This document shows positions 1-12,848 of a DNA stretch of 64,000 nucleotides, one piece after another. Both the position numbers and the translations under genes were made by a program. The notes below the pieces were generated by a model that saw nothing but the letters and a program-made list of their open reading frames with translations, did no database searches and was not told the DNA's origin. The stretch is taken from the NCBI GenBank assembly GCA_025201365.1, contig JAIXMF010000020.1:62001-126000 (forward strand). The letters are read 5' to 3'. This DNA is from Syncephalis plumigaleata (Eukaryota > Zoopagomycota > Zoopagomycetes > Zoopagales > Piptocephalidaceae). How positions within the stretch are numbered: position 1 is the first letter of the stretch; each line of letters opens with the position of its first letter.

Positions 1-460
1 GCGTGCTAAACGATCGGATGTTCGTAACGTATAGTGTTCCAATAGCCAATGGAATGTTTGCACACTCGCTTCTTTGCTAATCAATTCACTATTTTTAGTT
101 GCTTTGTTATCATTATTCCCTATACATACATATATGTCGATATGTTGACGTAATATCGTGATTAGTACTAGTAGTTGAGTCTAATGCGACATGATAATAT
201 AAAGGCATGATAGAATGATAGGTTTGACAGGTTTGCCAAATAAACTATCTGCCAAGTAACTTACCCGTAGTTAGTGTGCGATTTCTACGAGTTAGTGCAG
301 CCTGTATCAAGGCCTTATGACGTGAATGGGCTTGTTGTTCGCTTAATATAGACAACGTGCTATTGTCGCTACGAAGCATACTTGTGGTGGTGGTAGTAAT
401 GCAGTCAAGTATTCTGAGGTCAGCCACTATATGATGTCTATGGAAGAAAGAAGAGCGCAA
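1..460 (-). CDS. Unidentified protein, 5' part (runs off the left edge)
   Basis: Two exons on the minus strand. Exon 1 is 460-265 and starts with ATG; its donor reads GTAAGT. Exon 2 starts at 119 after a TATAG acceptor and stays open to base 1. Both splice sites are phase 1 and join in frame. The N-terminus is rich in His, Thr and Arg (a run of five Thr near residue 22). The second exon encodes a helical stretch containing QTFHWLLEHYTLRTSDRLAR. I do not recognise the family. A LisH-like helix is one loose possibility that I cannot support. The intact splice phasing is the main argument that this is a real gene. Confidence 0.5.
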
Positions 461-1624
461 CTATATCACCATACTCGCGTGTATTCGTATCTTCTTATAC
501 TACGTTCTCTAGCACACTACTATTACTAGTTTGCGGTACTAATCAGACAAGAAGTGTATAAACAAATAGTTTAGAGCTGTCTCTCTTTCTCTTTTCCCTG
601 TGGCGTGTGTTCGTATGGGTTTTCAAACAATAGCAATATGTCGTAATAGAATACGATAAAAATAGAGAAAAAACTAGTAGGGGGGCTTGACTATTGTACA
701 CAAAAGTACACACACCATATGTTTCTAGTATAAAGAAGAGAAATCAACAATGATTGGCTATTGTCTAGAGAGGCAGCCACTCAATGATCAGCGTACATTT
801 CTACAAGGCAATATGGCTAGGCGGTATCGCGTGTAGCTCGCCTTGAAATAGATACCACATGCAGTCACATTGCTCTATCAATTCATTCTATGTAGTGTAC
901 CACATACACACCCACACACGCCGTATGACCATCCAGTTTTATATCCTTGCAGGGATGCATGAAGTGAGTGAATGAATGAATGAAGAGTGTGTGTGTGTGT
1001 GGTGTATGTATGTGGTGCCTTTGACTTACGACTATAGCCTTGTTGCTAATACTGTCACCATTGCCGCTCTACCATTACTATAACGACAATAATAACAACA
1101 TTTGTGTAGAACCTTACTTGTTCACCTTTATCTCCCCTAGTCTATTTCACTCACCATTCTCGTATCAATATCGTCAACGTTTGTCTTTAATTTCCTTAGT
1201 ATATCCATCTACATATACTAGCCTATAATAGAACGAGTCAAGTTAGAATTTGCTTACGGTCATATATACGTATATACATACATATATATCTGTATATTAC
1301 CGTCATTAATGAATTATCCATCGATGCCATTGTGTATGTTTTATCGCATCTACTAAATTAACCTCAACTTCACTTTACTACTACTTTCACTACTTCCACT
1401 ACTACTACTACTACCTCTACTACTACTACTAATACCAATCCTACCGCAACATGAATCATCGTAAATCTCGTATGGTGCATTGCCATCGAAATTGATGCTA
1501 CTCCATTTATTGCCAGCGCTACATAGTATTACCGATTTAATTAATCTAGCATGCTGTAATCGTCAACTTTGGCAGCTAATAATTAAAGACACGCTGAGGA
1601 TGAATGTGAAGACCATGATTTCCT
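461..1624. other. Intergenic, 1.16 kb
   Basis: I find no convincing coding region here. The stretch holds a TG-rich patch near 988-1012 and a CTA/ACT trinucleotide-rich run at about 1376-1432. The only open frame (1040-1228, plus) is rich in Leu, Ser and Tyr, has no recognisable motif and looks like a chance frame. It probably contains the divergent promoters of the two flanking genes. Confidence 0.6.
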
Positions 1625-3269
1625 ATGGGAGAACGTTATCGTCGTGACTTCTACCCGATTACGAGGAAGACGCCGCCTCGCTGTAAAACGTCTAATGTGC
1701 ACCCCGAACAACTCTCGACTGCCGCTAATGCCGAGCTAGCCGCGTTAGAATCACCCACACGTGATCTGGCATTACTAGGCTTACCGGATCCGTTTGCATC
1801 AAAGAATCGCGACAGCATACGATCTTTCTCGTCGCTAGCGGAAGTGCTCGTTTGGCCGCTTCCGATCCCGAGAGCTGGTTCCACTTGTATCGTCGACGTG
1901 CGATTAAAAGCGGGCTTGGTGCGGTGGCGAGCTACGCGGTCAATGGGCTCCATCGGTATTTGGAGAGACCATTCAGGATGTACTCTACCTCGATATGCGT
2001 GATGCTGTCCACGAGCAACAAGGTCATATCGTTCGTCGTGCATTGGTGCAACGCGTAGACGGCAAAGGATTCCTACTATTGGAGTCGCGTGCACCACGTG
2101 ACAGCGAACCCATTCGTCCCGTAACTAGACGTGGATTATTATCGATGCCACGATGCTGGCGTTGGACGAAAATACGCGATCTACCGTGGAAAGGATGGGC
2201 TGCCGGTGAAAATGTAAAATTCGACTATCGCGGCAGTGTCGGTGTCGTCAACGAGCAGTACGCGGTTGTCACGGCAATGTGCCTGAGTGCCGGCTCATCC
2301 ATCGACTGGACCTGGTGTTTACTGGTGTGGCGAGTGCGCGATGGTCGTCTTCTATTGGCCACCACGCATCTTGCTGAACCGGCAGGTCTACAACTGAATG
2401 GTCGACTACTACTGCACACCGAACGACAGCGTAATACCGAGCCTGTCGCCGTACTCCACGATCTGGAGACAATGTCGCGCGATGCGCTAAAGGTCGACAC
2501 GGCCAAATCCGCCTCCAACAATAGTCAGGACATGGCAAGTTCACCGCTTATCCGCTATAAGCCACCGGTCGAGCGTGGACCCGTACACACCACTAGACGC
2601 ATTTGTCACTTGCATCGTTTGGCTAAACCTCTGGCCATGCTGCACGACAAGAGTGTTGGCGTATTCGAGCACTGGTTCTCCGGCGCCTATTTCCACTGGC
2701 GACTCGTGTCGAGTGGCGGTGAAACGGCCGTACGCGAGATTGCTTCCGGAAAGTGTCGCGGCACTAAAAATGTCGTATCCCTACGCTCCCACTGCGTAAG
2801 CGAGACACTGACCCTAGTGGAGGGTAGATTCGAGGATGATGACGGCGGCAGCTATCTCGCCCTATTCTCCTTGACCAAGAAGCGCTTCCTATGGGAGCGT
2901 GTAGAACCAACGGGCACTAGTCCACCACGAACATCTATTGTATTATCCTCTTATAACGTTGTGTTGCGCCAACTGGCCGACACCGTTGTGGTTATCGATC
3001 TAAAAACCGGTGAGGTAAGTCGTTGGATCCCCATCGACGAAAACTTTATGCAGCCCGCTTGTCGACTACTGGGCTCGCTATGCTTCGTCGGGTTCTCGTG
3101 GCGCGACCAGCAAGCCATCATTTTGGATGCCGTCACCGGCACGTTATATTATCATCAATTCCCTATTCCTACCGTGGCACACGGACCAAACTTTATCGCT
3201 ATTCAAGGTCAACTTTGCTATTATTCTTATGCCGGGCTTCTTATGACCGAGCCCAACTGTCCTGTATAA
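1625..3269 (+). CDS. F-box-like protein with a C-terminal beta-propeller-like region
   Basis: The reading frame moves twice, near 1838 and near 1940. Each step is what one missing base would give, and no intron signals lie there. After the first step the protein reads ARLAASDPESWFHLYRRR, the usual end of an F-box followed by its W..LY.RR linker. The remaining 430 residues are a series of short beta-strand-like blocks with DLETM, VIDLKTGEVSRW and ILDAVTGTLYYH, as in degenerate WD/propeller repeats. Such proteins are usually substrate adaptors of SCF ubiquitin ligases. The F-box part is weak and the ATG at 1625 is uncertain, because an in-frame TGA lies just upstream and another frame also looks coding there. 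Substrate unknown. A second gene of similar build lies at 34533-35732. Confidence 0.55.
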
Positions 3270-3727
3270 CCTTTAAACGGCACTCATTTTTTATATTTAC
3301 TTTACTATGAACTTCATTCAGTCACGCTATTTACTAAGATATTATACATTTTATTATATGATTTCTACAACAACTACTCATAAAGATTTGCTTATACAAT
3401 TCGTCCTTATCGTCATGATAGATTATTACCTCCAAAGCTATACATATATAGTAATAATAGTGTCTTGCATGCTAATCAGTGTTATCTTGTAGTAATGACT
3501 CGCCGACAAGTATTACAATGCAACAATGATCACTTCACTCGATAACAATGGTAGGAATAGTAATAGTGATTAAATTTAATAACCATAATGTATATGAGCG
3601 TATAGAAAGGATAAATCGTTACAAAGCCTGCTTTGCATACCTATGTGTATATGTATATGTATAAATAAATAAATGGATAATCATAATGAAAATAAGGCAT
3701 AATGGATCGGATAATGATACGCGATAT
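3270..3727. other. Intergenic between convergent genes
   Basis: A+T-rich spacer of about 460 bp between the F-box-like gene and the convergent seven-helix gene. It has only short chance frames and a TATGTATA/AATA-rich patch at about 3645-3677. It presumably carries both polyadenylation regions. Confidence 0.6.
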
Positions 3728-4728
3728 TCATGAAAGCTCGTTAAGTTCGATATGGAAGAATGATTGCAACTGCGATGAAGCAATCGTGTTATGGTTCGTT
3801 TGGCCACTATGCGTAAGCGCTAATCCTTCACGTATATTACGCGTATGATTGACCAGTAGTACCGATGTAATGGCCCTAATACAATTATAACATCATTATC
3901 AATATTAGTCTATATATACTATATACTATGTATATGATATTGCCACTTACCAATCGGCAATCCACCATGATTCAGCGGCATTGTTGGGAAAGTCAAAGGT
4001 GATGGCAAATAGACAAATGGTATTCGACAGTATGATTAAACACATGGTACGTGTACCATCACCGGCCAATTTACGCCATGCCTCAGAGCCGAATAATCGA
4101 TAATGATGATAGACAACGCTAATGAAAGCGGCAGAGAACACGACGATCAACGAGACGTCCAGTCCGAATTTCAACCAGGGAAAATACGCGGGCAACATGA
4201 CCGAGCAACCGGACGCGGGATCCATCGTGGCCTGACCCGCATGCCAAACGAGATAGACGGGAATGGGCTGAGGGAGCATGAGCACGACACCCACCACGAG
4301 TAAGAGTCGACTACGTTGATGGGCGAGGTACGCTTTATTCAGTAGGACAATGCTCACCGACAACACGACACCATTAGACAGAGTGAAGCGTAGCGTATTG
4401 TGGTATGGCATGAAGGGCCACCGGGTACGACCGAACTAAGGAAGAGACCGCCGAAACTGATGCCCATCACAGACTGGACGAGACAACACCAGGCGGGAGT
4501 GAGGGTGTAGCGAGCGCGTAACATTTTGACAGCTTGCCAACTATTACGCGTGAACAAGTAGAGAATACACGATGTGATCGCCAATTGAATGAAGATGCCA
4601 CGTAAACGTGCTCGTACCATTACCATGTCATCGCCTGCCTCTTCGAGATACTGAATGGCACTCAGTCTACCCATATGGATGGCATGCTCCGTCTCCGCCG
4701 AATGGGAGACATCGCCAAACCACCACAT
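3728..4728 (-). CDS. Seven-helix membrane protein, copy A
   Basis: This is a paralogue of the gene at 13362-14395. The main exon runs from 4728 to about 3948. One missing base near 4405 splits it into two frames. The final exon (about 3876-3728) is joined by an intron that interrupts the Trp codon of IADW at phase 2, exactly as in the paralogue. Shared blocks include LLNKAYLAHQRS, LMLPQP, FPWLKFGLD and LIILSNTIC. Seven hydrophobic segments fit a seven-transmembrane protein, with a soluble tail of about 40 residues. I do not recognise a named receptor family. A receptor role is conceivable but unproven, and it may be a lineage-specific family. The start is tentative because the upstream sequence lacks a clear acceptor. 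Confidence 0.65.
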
Positions 4729-6136
4729 GTAGACGAGAATACCAACAGGAAAGAGTGTAAGTGTAGAAAGTCAAGAAATCAAGAAGAATACGTCAGTGGA
4801 CAACACTTGATGCACCAAAGAAGTAAATAATGAAGGAATAAAGAACATGAAAAATGATACAATATAGCAAGAAGATACTAATTAAACATAAGCTGAAGGA
4901 GATGAGATGAACACAACAGATTTTGGAAGATGATACCGAACAATGGCGATGATGGTGTGACACGGGTGGTTACGATCCTATATACTAGTGGAGGTAGCAA
5001 TAGCAAGATGGAGATGGAGATGGCGGAGATGGAGATGATTAAACAAGATACATGATTAATGTTTTTTGTTGTTTTTGTTACTGCTGTTACAGGCATTGTT
5101 ATTTATTAATGTCTACAGGACACATGATACAATGGCAGGTTAAAGAATATCATAATGCATGAAGGATGTGTGTGTGTGTATGTGTGTGACTGTATAGCAG
5201 GTCGTATATGAGAATCGCTCGGCATCATTCGGCCCTTTGTCGTACAATGCGTGAACTGCGGCCGAACAATCGCGTGGCATATGCAAAGTAGCACTCGTAC
5301 TCTGTCGTCAATGATTGGTGCGTACCACCATCTCACTGTCCCAGGTAAGCAGGAATGATTGGTAGTTGTTCAATTCTCTCATTCTGGTGTGCAGATGGAT
5401 GTTAAGCAAAAATGGAGAGAGAAATAGGACTCAATGCTTGGCTGAAGAATAGGTCATCACACACTAGTGTTAAGTGCACCGGATCAGCCAAGCAAAGCAA
5501 ACAAAACAAACGATCATGTTGATGTCACTACATTACTGGTATACCACGTCGACGTAAATAACACAATAAACAATGAAGGTTAACGCTAATAGTGAATGGC
5601 ATGGCATGGTATAACATGTTGATTTGTATAGCGGTAACGTCACGTTACTAGTGTGTGTACGTTTCTCTATTGGAATTCAAACTACGACAACAACAACATG
5701 ATTAATGCATTACCATACTGGGCAATCAAGTTGTATAAAGGTATTTATTGGTATATGTGATAAAGCAGTTATTGTGATAGAATGGTTAAAAGAATAAACA
5801 ATATCCGAGGGGCAAGCATTGATGAAGAAATACTTGTTGCTATAGATATTGTATAGTCGATACAAGAAGTAAATCATAAGAAAATAAAGCATAAAAAGAG
5901 AAAACCGGTAATTAATAGTAGATAATACTAGACATCATTACTAAATAAAATGATGATTACTAGCAATACTATCATAATATTGATATGACATGACATGCAC
6001 ATATCATTATCCTCAAGAGAAAAAGACATCAAATAACATTAAACAAGAAATAATAGAGAGATAGAGAGATAGAGAGGGGTGAAGCGATCATTCTTGACAC
6101 CATTGAACACGCGTCGATTATGAAAAAGGTGTGACA
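4729..6136. other. Intergenic, 1.4 kb
   Basis: No gene recognised. Contents are GGAGAT repeats at about 5006-5040, a TG-rich microsatellite at 5167-5190 and GAGATA repeats at 6055-6078. Short minus-strand open frames (4878-5096, 5106-5336, 5710-5892) show no motif and no matching splice partners. Confidence 0.55.
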
Positions 6137-7700
6137 CTATGGTTGTTGCGAAAAAAACCATGCTAGGAATCCACTAATGAAATAGCGTTCATAGAGTAGA
6201 CCCATATAGAATGCTAGGAAAGCGACTAGTGCCACAAATGCCACTTGTCCATCGGTCAAGCGTTGCCATCGAATAACTCGTACGGGCACCGATGGAATCG
6301 TTTCACTACGTGTCTTACGACTAAGCAATATGCCCGACATATTGGACGTGTCATTAAAGAACGAATCGGCCGGTATCGTGGTCGTTGTATTGGCAGCATC
6401 CAGTAGACTGGTGGTGGTCATCGTGTAGTATCCGACGAGAAGGTGACCGATTGACGTGTATTTACACTTGTCGTAGATGATGTAGAATGCCTTCTTATGA
6501 TTGCCATTGTTGCTGCTGGCCAATGTCGCTCTTGAACGTAGTATACCTTGTCCATTAGTGACGCTATTCACAGTGGTACTACTACTTTTAGTGGTGTGTT
6601 TACCGCATTGGATATGATACCGGATGCCAATGACGTTGTCGATGATGATTTCGATGGTCCTTGTTGCTTCGATGCTAACGGTTTACCATTAAATAGCACG
6701 GCACCTGTCGCCTCCTTGTTCGAGTGTTTCTTCACACTAATGTGTACACTGCCTGGTTCACGCATAACAAGTCGGAAACCATCCTCAACTCGGTGGATCT
6801 CTGCATTGGTCGGCTGACTCGTAATGGTGTAGCCGGATTTAGACCAAGTACAACGACCGACTAATACCTCGGCACCGCGTACTTGACCAGCATGTGCCGC
6901 GTCCAGCTTGAATGTAGCCGACCAAGTTGATTTGGCAGCATCGTACTTTTCATCATCTCGTCCCAGCGTGGTACGACTTATACTTGGTGGTGGTGCGTAT
7001 TTCGTTAGGAAATCCGCTATCTTCGCCACACACATCGGCGTTTGTGTTTGCACGGCCTTCACCAACGATGATGGCAGTGAGCCACATGGATCAAATTGCG
7101 TGATATACGTCACATGCACGGTGGTGGGCTCATCCGCGTCGGTCTTCAGTATCCAGGAGGCTATATCGAGTTGAGCGCGTACTCGTTTCGGCTGTACCGG
7201 TACACTGGGATCTTCAACGGATACGGCAATGGCTTGGAGCGTTTGACTCTCCGGGTCATTACGTACCTCGCTAATGGCGCTGAAATCACGCCCACTCACC
7301 GGGAACACACCTTTAACGGCGGTATGAGCGAGTACCGTACGCGCGTCAAGCCATTCGATAACCTGACCGCCGTCAAATCGTTCATCCCAATACTTGCGGC
7401 ATTCCAGTGATCGTATCACGGACATGACTTCCTCGATAGTCCATCCCTTTATGACAATGTCACCACGTACTGCCGGCATAGGCTTATTCGGCAATTGATG
7501 CTTGTAAATGGAGACGCCACGCTGTTCAAGCTGCAGCTGCCATAGATCGAGCGGCAACAACTGATTGGTCAGATCGCGTGCAGCTATAATAGCATCGGCA
7601 TGTCGATGAGTTGGCACTTGAGGAGTTGGCGTCGCTGACTGACGGCGAGACAATGCGACGATGGACGTGATGTTGTAGCGGGCAAATGTGTTTTCGACAT
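6137..7700 (-). CDS. START-domain protein with C-terminal membrane anchor
   Basis: Lipid-binding START fold. The region from about 7500 to 6700 holds the typical block RKYWDERFDGGQVIEWLD, then PVSGRDF, then a long beta-rich section with QLDIASWILK and HVTYITQFDPCGSLPSSL, and ends with an amphipathic helix. After a frame step near 6590 (one missing A fits) the frame continues through a Ser/Thr/Asn-rich linker to a hydrophobic segment, VAFVALVAFLAFYMGLLYE, near the C-terminus. That is a probable tail anchor. START proteins bind sterols, phospholipids or ceramide and move them between membranes. The N-terminus is unclear: an ATG at 7700 begins MSKTHLPATT, but coding-like Glu/Thr-rich sequence continues upstream. 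The next START gene ends only 77 bp away on the same strand, so both may be one protein. Confidence 0.7.
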
Positions 7701-7776
7701 GTCTTGTTCTTTTTCTTCCTCTTTCTCCTCAGTAATAGTAGTAGTAGTAATAGTAGTATTGGCACTATGCTGTTGA

Positions 7777-9375
7777 CTATCGATAAGGGTGATTCAGTGA
7801 GACAATAGTAAGCTCCTCGGTCGGTGTCACTTCCGGTAATTCCGCCGTATAGTTGGATAGATCAAACGAAGACGTGGAATGGTAACCGCTTCAACAGGCG
7901 ACGCGGTTGTATCTTGACGAGGACGAGTAATCTTGTCGGGATTATCGGGTTCTACGAAGGACACTGTAGATTACCTCGACTGGATGGTTTCTCATCGGAT
8001 GATGAGTTCACTTTTAGGGAAGCAACCGAGAGGCTCGACTTTTTCTTCTCTGGTGTGCTGCTCGCTTGCGATGCCTTGTCAACCGGGTCCTCATTAATGA
8101 CGGATGACAATTTCCGCTCTTTCACAGAGGATGTCCCATTGGAAATGGACGTAACCTCTCCGACTTTGTTGCGCGTATGCCAAGATATCTCCATGTCCTG
8201 CGCTGGGCATCATCGATACACGGTTACTGAGCAAATCGAGGTCGTTGCTATCGGGACTCTCGCTATCTCCATCGAGATCGAGCAGTTTCATACTTGGTGG
8301 GCCGTGTTGATGCAAGTATTGCTCGATGGCATAAATGACCAATGGCCGACGAATGAGCACCTTCTTTTGTAGCACACGCGGAGCATTACCTCCAATATGC
8401 GTGTGTAGCACGTAGGTCACCTTAGTGGAGAGCTGACCTGTATTGCCGATACAGCTTTCAAGTCGCCATCCATTAAGGCGTAGATGGGCACGTATACGAC
8501 CGGGTACAGGTGGGCATAGATCGGTGTTGACCGAAGTGAGGCAAATAAAAGAACATTCGGATGTTCCTCCAATCGTTCCACCAATACAAGATCACGGGGT
8601 CTACACCAGTGAATACAACATTAGCCATACTATCATCTATGTATGTATACATGTATGTATGTATTTATAGCACTTACTTGGTAGATGGAACGTGAGCCTT
8701 CATCACCATGAGGTAAGACTTGTCGAATCGTCCAAATTCTCTACGAGATTGCCACGATCGTACCATTCATCCCCTAGATGTAGAAGAAGCATATACAAAT
8801 GTTTAGTCATTCGTGAAATAGCAGCTATCCTTTGTTAACTTACACAGCTTCTTGTGTCGAGCAACTGCCATGACCTCGGCAGGACTGAATCCCTCGATAG
8901 TCTTGTCACCACGGTAGATTGGCATTTTATCGCCTTCCACTCGCTTCGTCCATATTTGTACACCACTACGATGCTTCGTCTCGCTTTTCCATCCGGGTGA
9001 ATTCAACAGTTGCTTAAGCTGCTGTACGGCTTCTTCTCCCTTTCGGGTGAGATCCTGTCGTGTAAGCATCAGCATAGCACTGCTACTACTGACATCGGCA
9101 TCGAGGATTGAGTCGATCTCTGCTGCTTCCGTAGCATCCACTTCTTCAACTAGTAGCGAATCATCGACCACGATACTTGGCTCGGCGGTAAGCTGACTCT
9201 CATTCCAAGTAATCTCAGCCGGTGCTTGTTCATTAATTGGCGAGTTCGCTCCACTATGAATGGGCGACACATCGATTGAGCCTAGCGACAAGTCATGAGT
9301 ACGAAACTTCTTTTCCGACCGAGTAGACGAGTGCATTATCGATTTAGCGACGGATGGCTCTGAAGACGGCGACAT
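7777..9375 (-). CDS. START-domain protein (upstream partner)
   Basis: Exon 1 starts at ATG 9375 (MSPSSEPSVA) with an acidic, Ser-rich N-terminus. The START domain begins at about residue 120 with GVQIWTKRVEGDKMPIYRGD. Two introns follow (donors GTAAGT near 8843 and near 8682). Exon 2 carries WYDRGNLVENLDDST and exon 3 carries PRDLVLVER, CPPVPGRIRAHLRLNGWRLE and TKVTYVLHTHIGG, which is the canonical second half of START. At least four one-base frame steps are needed (near 8710, 8535, 8170 and 7955). After the domain come about 150 residues of Ser/Lys-rich disordered tail, ending at the TAG at 7777. Likely a lipid-transfer or lipid-sensing protein. Ligand unknown. Confidence 0.7.
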
Positions 9376-10592
9376 ATTGGTGATATAGCCGTTGAATGAT
9401 ATTCGTGAAAATTAGCGTTAATAGCGGGAAAATGAAATGAAAAAGAAACTGAAACACAACAAGGCGAGAAGGCAAGCAAGTAAGTAAGTGAGTGAATAAG
9501 TAGGTTAGCAAGTAAGCAAGCAAGAAATAGCTGAGGTGTCAAACACTGTGTGAGCTATACACAAAAAAGAAAGAGGACTACTTTGCCGTGCAAACCGTGC
9601 CACTGGATAGTAGAGACTACGCTTCAACTAACAAAATGATAATACTAACAAGCGTATGATAAATGAATGAGGTCAATTCAGCAATAGCCATACACATGCA
9701 CACACGTAAAGTAAATAAATAAAGTGGGAAAGAGTAGTGTAGTCGCTGTTATGACAAAGCCTGTATGCGTGATATCCTTCTTTTCCTACTCTTACTAATT
9801 GAGCGGTGTTCACTATCAAGTTATATATTTTTATCAATGTTTGCGGGGTATTCCTGTGGATCAATCCGTTCACTTTACTGTCTACAAGGACGCGCGGTCA
9901 CATTGTATCACGTGGGTCGGAATCACCCTTCCGTTAAGAAAAAAGAACAATAGATGACAATGTCAATGATAACAGCGAAGGTAACACACTGATTGCTCAA
10001 TGGTGATATGTCAGATGAGCAAGCTTGAATAAGAAGAGAAAGAGTTACATGTATACAGCAAGTGATGTATAATAAGCATTCTATTGTAATGCTGTTATCA
10101 TATACAAGACATGAGCACTAGAAACTACTACTAATGATACCATCGATTATTATTATTATATGAAATCAATTAGTAAATTATACTATACTATCAAGCATAT
10201 CAATGGCATTAGCATAATAAAGTCTAGCAAAATACAAATATATACAAGCACACACGTGGACCTATATGCATTATCAGCTGATTGTGCAGGATTGTTAGAT
10301 GTTGTGGCGTTATATACATATCGGATCATGGCACAATTGATATACGGTATTGATCTGTACTAACTATTCTATAGGTAGACTAATAGCACAGCTCTAGCAA
10401 TGAGATACAAGTGGATATAATCACGAGATTAGAAATGTGATCATTATTGTCAGATTGATGTTTAGACATGAAAGTCAACTTTACATTACTACTTTATTTT
10501 TTTGTTAAACATCCTGGCATTCTTTTTAGCAACTTTTGCAGTCTTCCTTTAGCAGAATTACGCATTCCTAGTAGCAACGACTGCTTGTAACT
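9376..10592. other. Intergenic, 1.2 kb, between divergent genes
   Basis: No convincing gene. It contains an AAGT/AAGC-rich purine run at about 9472-9525, and otherwise A+T-rich unique sequence. Open frames at 9673-9953 and 10160-10363 have no motif. It must include the promoters of the START gene (leftward) and of the PNUTS-like gene (rightward). Confidence 0.55.
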
Positions 10593-12848
10593 ATGGCAGA
10601 ACAACAGGTAAGGCTAAGTAGACGCTATTGCTTTTGCATGCATAACCAAACAACCAACTAGGAGGTAGATCTGTCAAGGGAGAATTCTCCTCTCAATGCA
10701 CATACAGAGACGGAAGACGCGGAGACAGTTGACGTATCCTTGCAAAATGATACTGACAATCAAGCGACGACCATTGATGAACGGAAACGAAAGGGTGAGG
10801 CCAATACGCATTCAATGATGCCAGCTACAAAGAAAGCACATACGGGATCAACACCTGATATGCCACCGCGACAAATACCGATTCATTCGCAAATACGACA
10901 ATTCCTCGCCCCTAATGGTGGTCTGCCTATAGTGCGGATATGGATGGCTTTCGCAAGTTAATGAAGAAAGAGCAACAAGTGACAATCAAGCATTCTTTAT
11001 TAATGTACTGCTTAAGACGAAAATCAAACCATGCTCGATACGTAAGTATGCTTGATATTACTGCTGTTTTATGACCAATAGGACTGATCGACTATTTAAC
11101 TAGTTTTGTACGTGGAGAGGGATTGCTCATTACGCGTAGTTGGTTATTACGTGCACGCAAGGAAAACAATGATAAATTAGTCAAAAAGCTATTAGAGGTA
11201 TTTGTAATGACGTGTATTATTGAGGATATGTACACTAATGATAGTATGATGTCTATTCGTGTATAGCTTTATCATCATTTACCGATGAACATTGAAATAC
11301 TCAAAGAGTCGCAACTTGGTAGAATTACTCGTAGAATCAAACTTGATTACAATAATGACGAAATTAAACAGATAGCGAGTGATTTGGTTGCCACCTGGAG
11401 TGAAGCAGTACCGCAAATGGGTAAGTTTTAGAATTGTATGGTGATGATACTGGTAGTTAGTAGTTGTACTTACATATAGTATACACGATTAATTCTATTG
11501 ATAATAGCATCTCGTGCCTCATCTGAACCGACATCAGTACCTTCAACATCAAACAATGCCATTAGTAAGTGTGATTGATTATATGTACATATACATGTCT
11601 ATCATTATTGAGTTGACATATATACTTCACTTAGATATGGATGCAACTATGAATACTACAACTACCAAATCAGATACTGATGATGCAATGGATACCACTA
11701 CACAACAACCAGGAGCAGACACGTCAGCCACAGCGGAAAAGACATCCACAAGACGACCGGTAATTACTCGTCGTACTGAAGCGAACATTGATGGAGCGGG
11801 TACAAGTCAATCTACTGGCACGTCAACACCATCGTCTATTCAGAAGCCAGAGGGCAAACAACCGTTAATATCCATTCTTAAACAGCCAAAGGAAGAGGTG
11901 TTCTCCGATGGCATGCCAGAGTTGGCTCCCGTTAATAAGAAGCCGAAAAAGAGCGTTCGTTTTCTACCTGATGATCAAATCGCGTCCATCCTAGAAATCA
12001 CCATCGATCCTAATGAACGTGCGTATACCGGTCGAGTTCCTGATGGTCAAGGTGGCCATATGCCTAATCCACGTGCCATGGATGTTGCCGAAGGTAAAAG
12101 CGTATTCAGCGAACGTAACATGCATCTAAGACCAACTACCGTATGGAGAACACCAATGGGTTAGTGGAATATATATAGAGAGAGAGAGTATTGCATAGAC
12201 TAACGTTATAAGTGCATTTAGAATTGAGATTATCGGTTGATTACCATTTGGACGGGATAGCCTGGAGAAGAATATACAAAGTGAACGGGAACGACAAACA
12301 CTGGCGGCCTTGTACAGCTCATCTGATATGATGCCGGATTCACCGGCTGAACCGGAAGACAACGCATCACCGTCCACGGAGATGAGTGTGGATGATGTTA
12401 GTGGTACATCCATTACACCGGAAGTTATACCGTGGACGATGGTGGAGGATATAAATACTGTAAGGCGCAAGAAGAATAGCAATGTTAATAATCCTGATAT
12501 GACATGTTACTAATGGTGCTCATTAGAATGAAGATGAAGATGAAGACGAGGAAGAGGATGACATTTCTGATGTGGCACGGCAGTTTATTCAACTGCTATA
12601 CAATCAACTGCCACCTACCACTAATCAAGCATCGTCGAATGCCACACCTGATACAAATGGAACCTATGGCTTGAACGCACATAATCTTGCCGGTTTACTT
12701 GCACAGAATCCAGTGTAAGTATATAATAACAATAATATGTAATAGTATAATAACACTGGATACTTATACTATTGTTGTTAGTCTGGCACAACAGCTATTA
12801 CACAGTCAACCCGAGTTGACAGCCATGCTACGTGCTTCATTACAATGA
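10593..12848 (+). CDS. PNUTS/Ppn1-like regulatory subunit of protein phosphatase 1
   Basis: Eight or nine exons. The first coding exon is only 15 nt (MAEQQ, 10593-10607). Exons 2-4 encode a TFIIS-N/LW helical bundle: LMKKEQQVTIKHSLLMYCL, then VRGEGLLITRSWLLRARK, LPMNIEILKESQLGRI, and ATWSEA. A later exon has a textbook PP1-docking RVxF site in KKPKKSVRFLPDDQ (near 11940-11975). The C-terminal exons are acidic (EDEDEDEEEDD) and Gln/Asn-rich. This layout, LW domain then RVxF, is that of animal PNUTS and fission yeast Ppn1, which hold PP1 in the 3'-end processing and transcription-termination machinery in the nucleus. Three missing bases are needed, near 10930, at the start of exon 3 (near 11083) and near 12235. 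Function by homology; no metal-binding zinc finger is seen. Confidence 0.75.

Noticed and set aside
7824-8372. 182-residue plus-strand open frame
   Set aside because: It lies opposite the START-domain gene, whose family motifs are on the minus strand; it is an antisense shadow.
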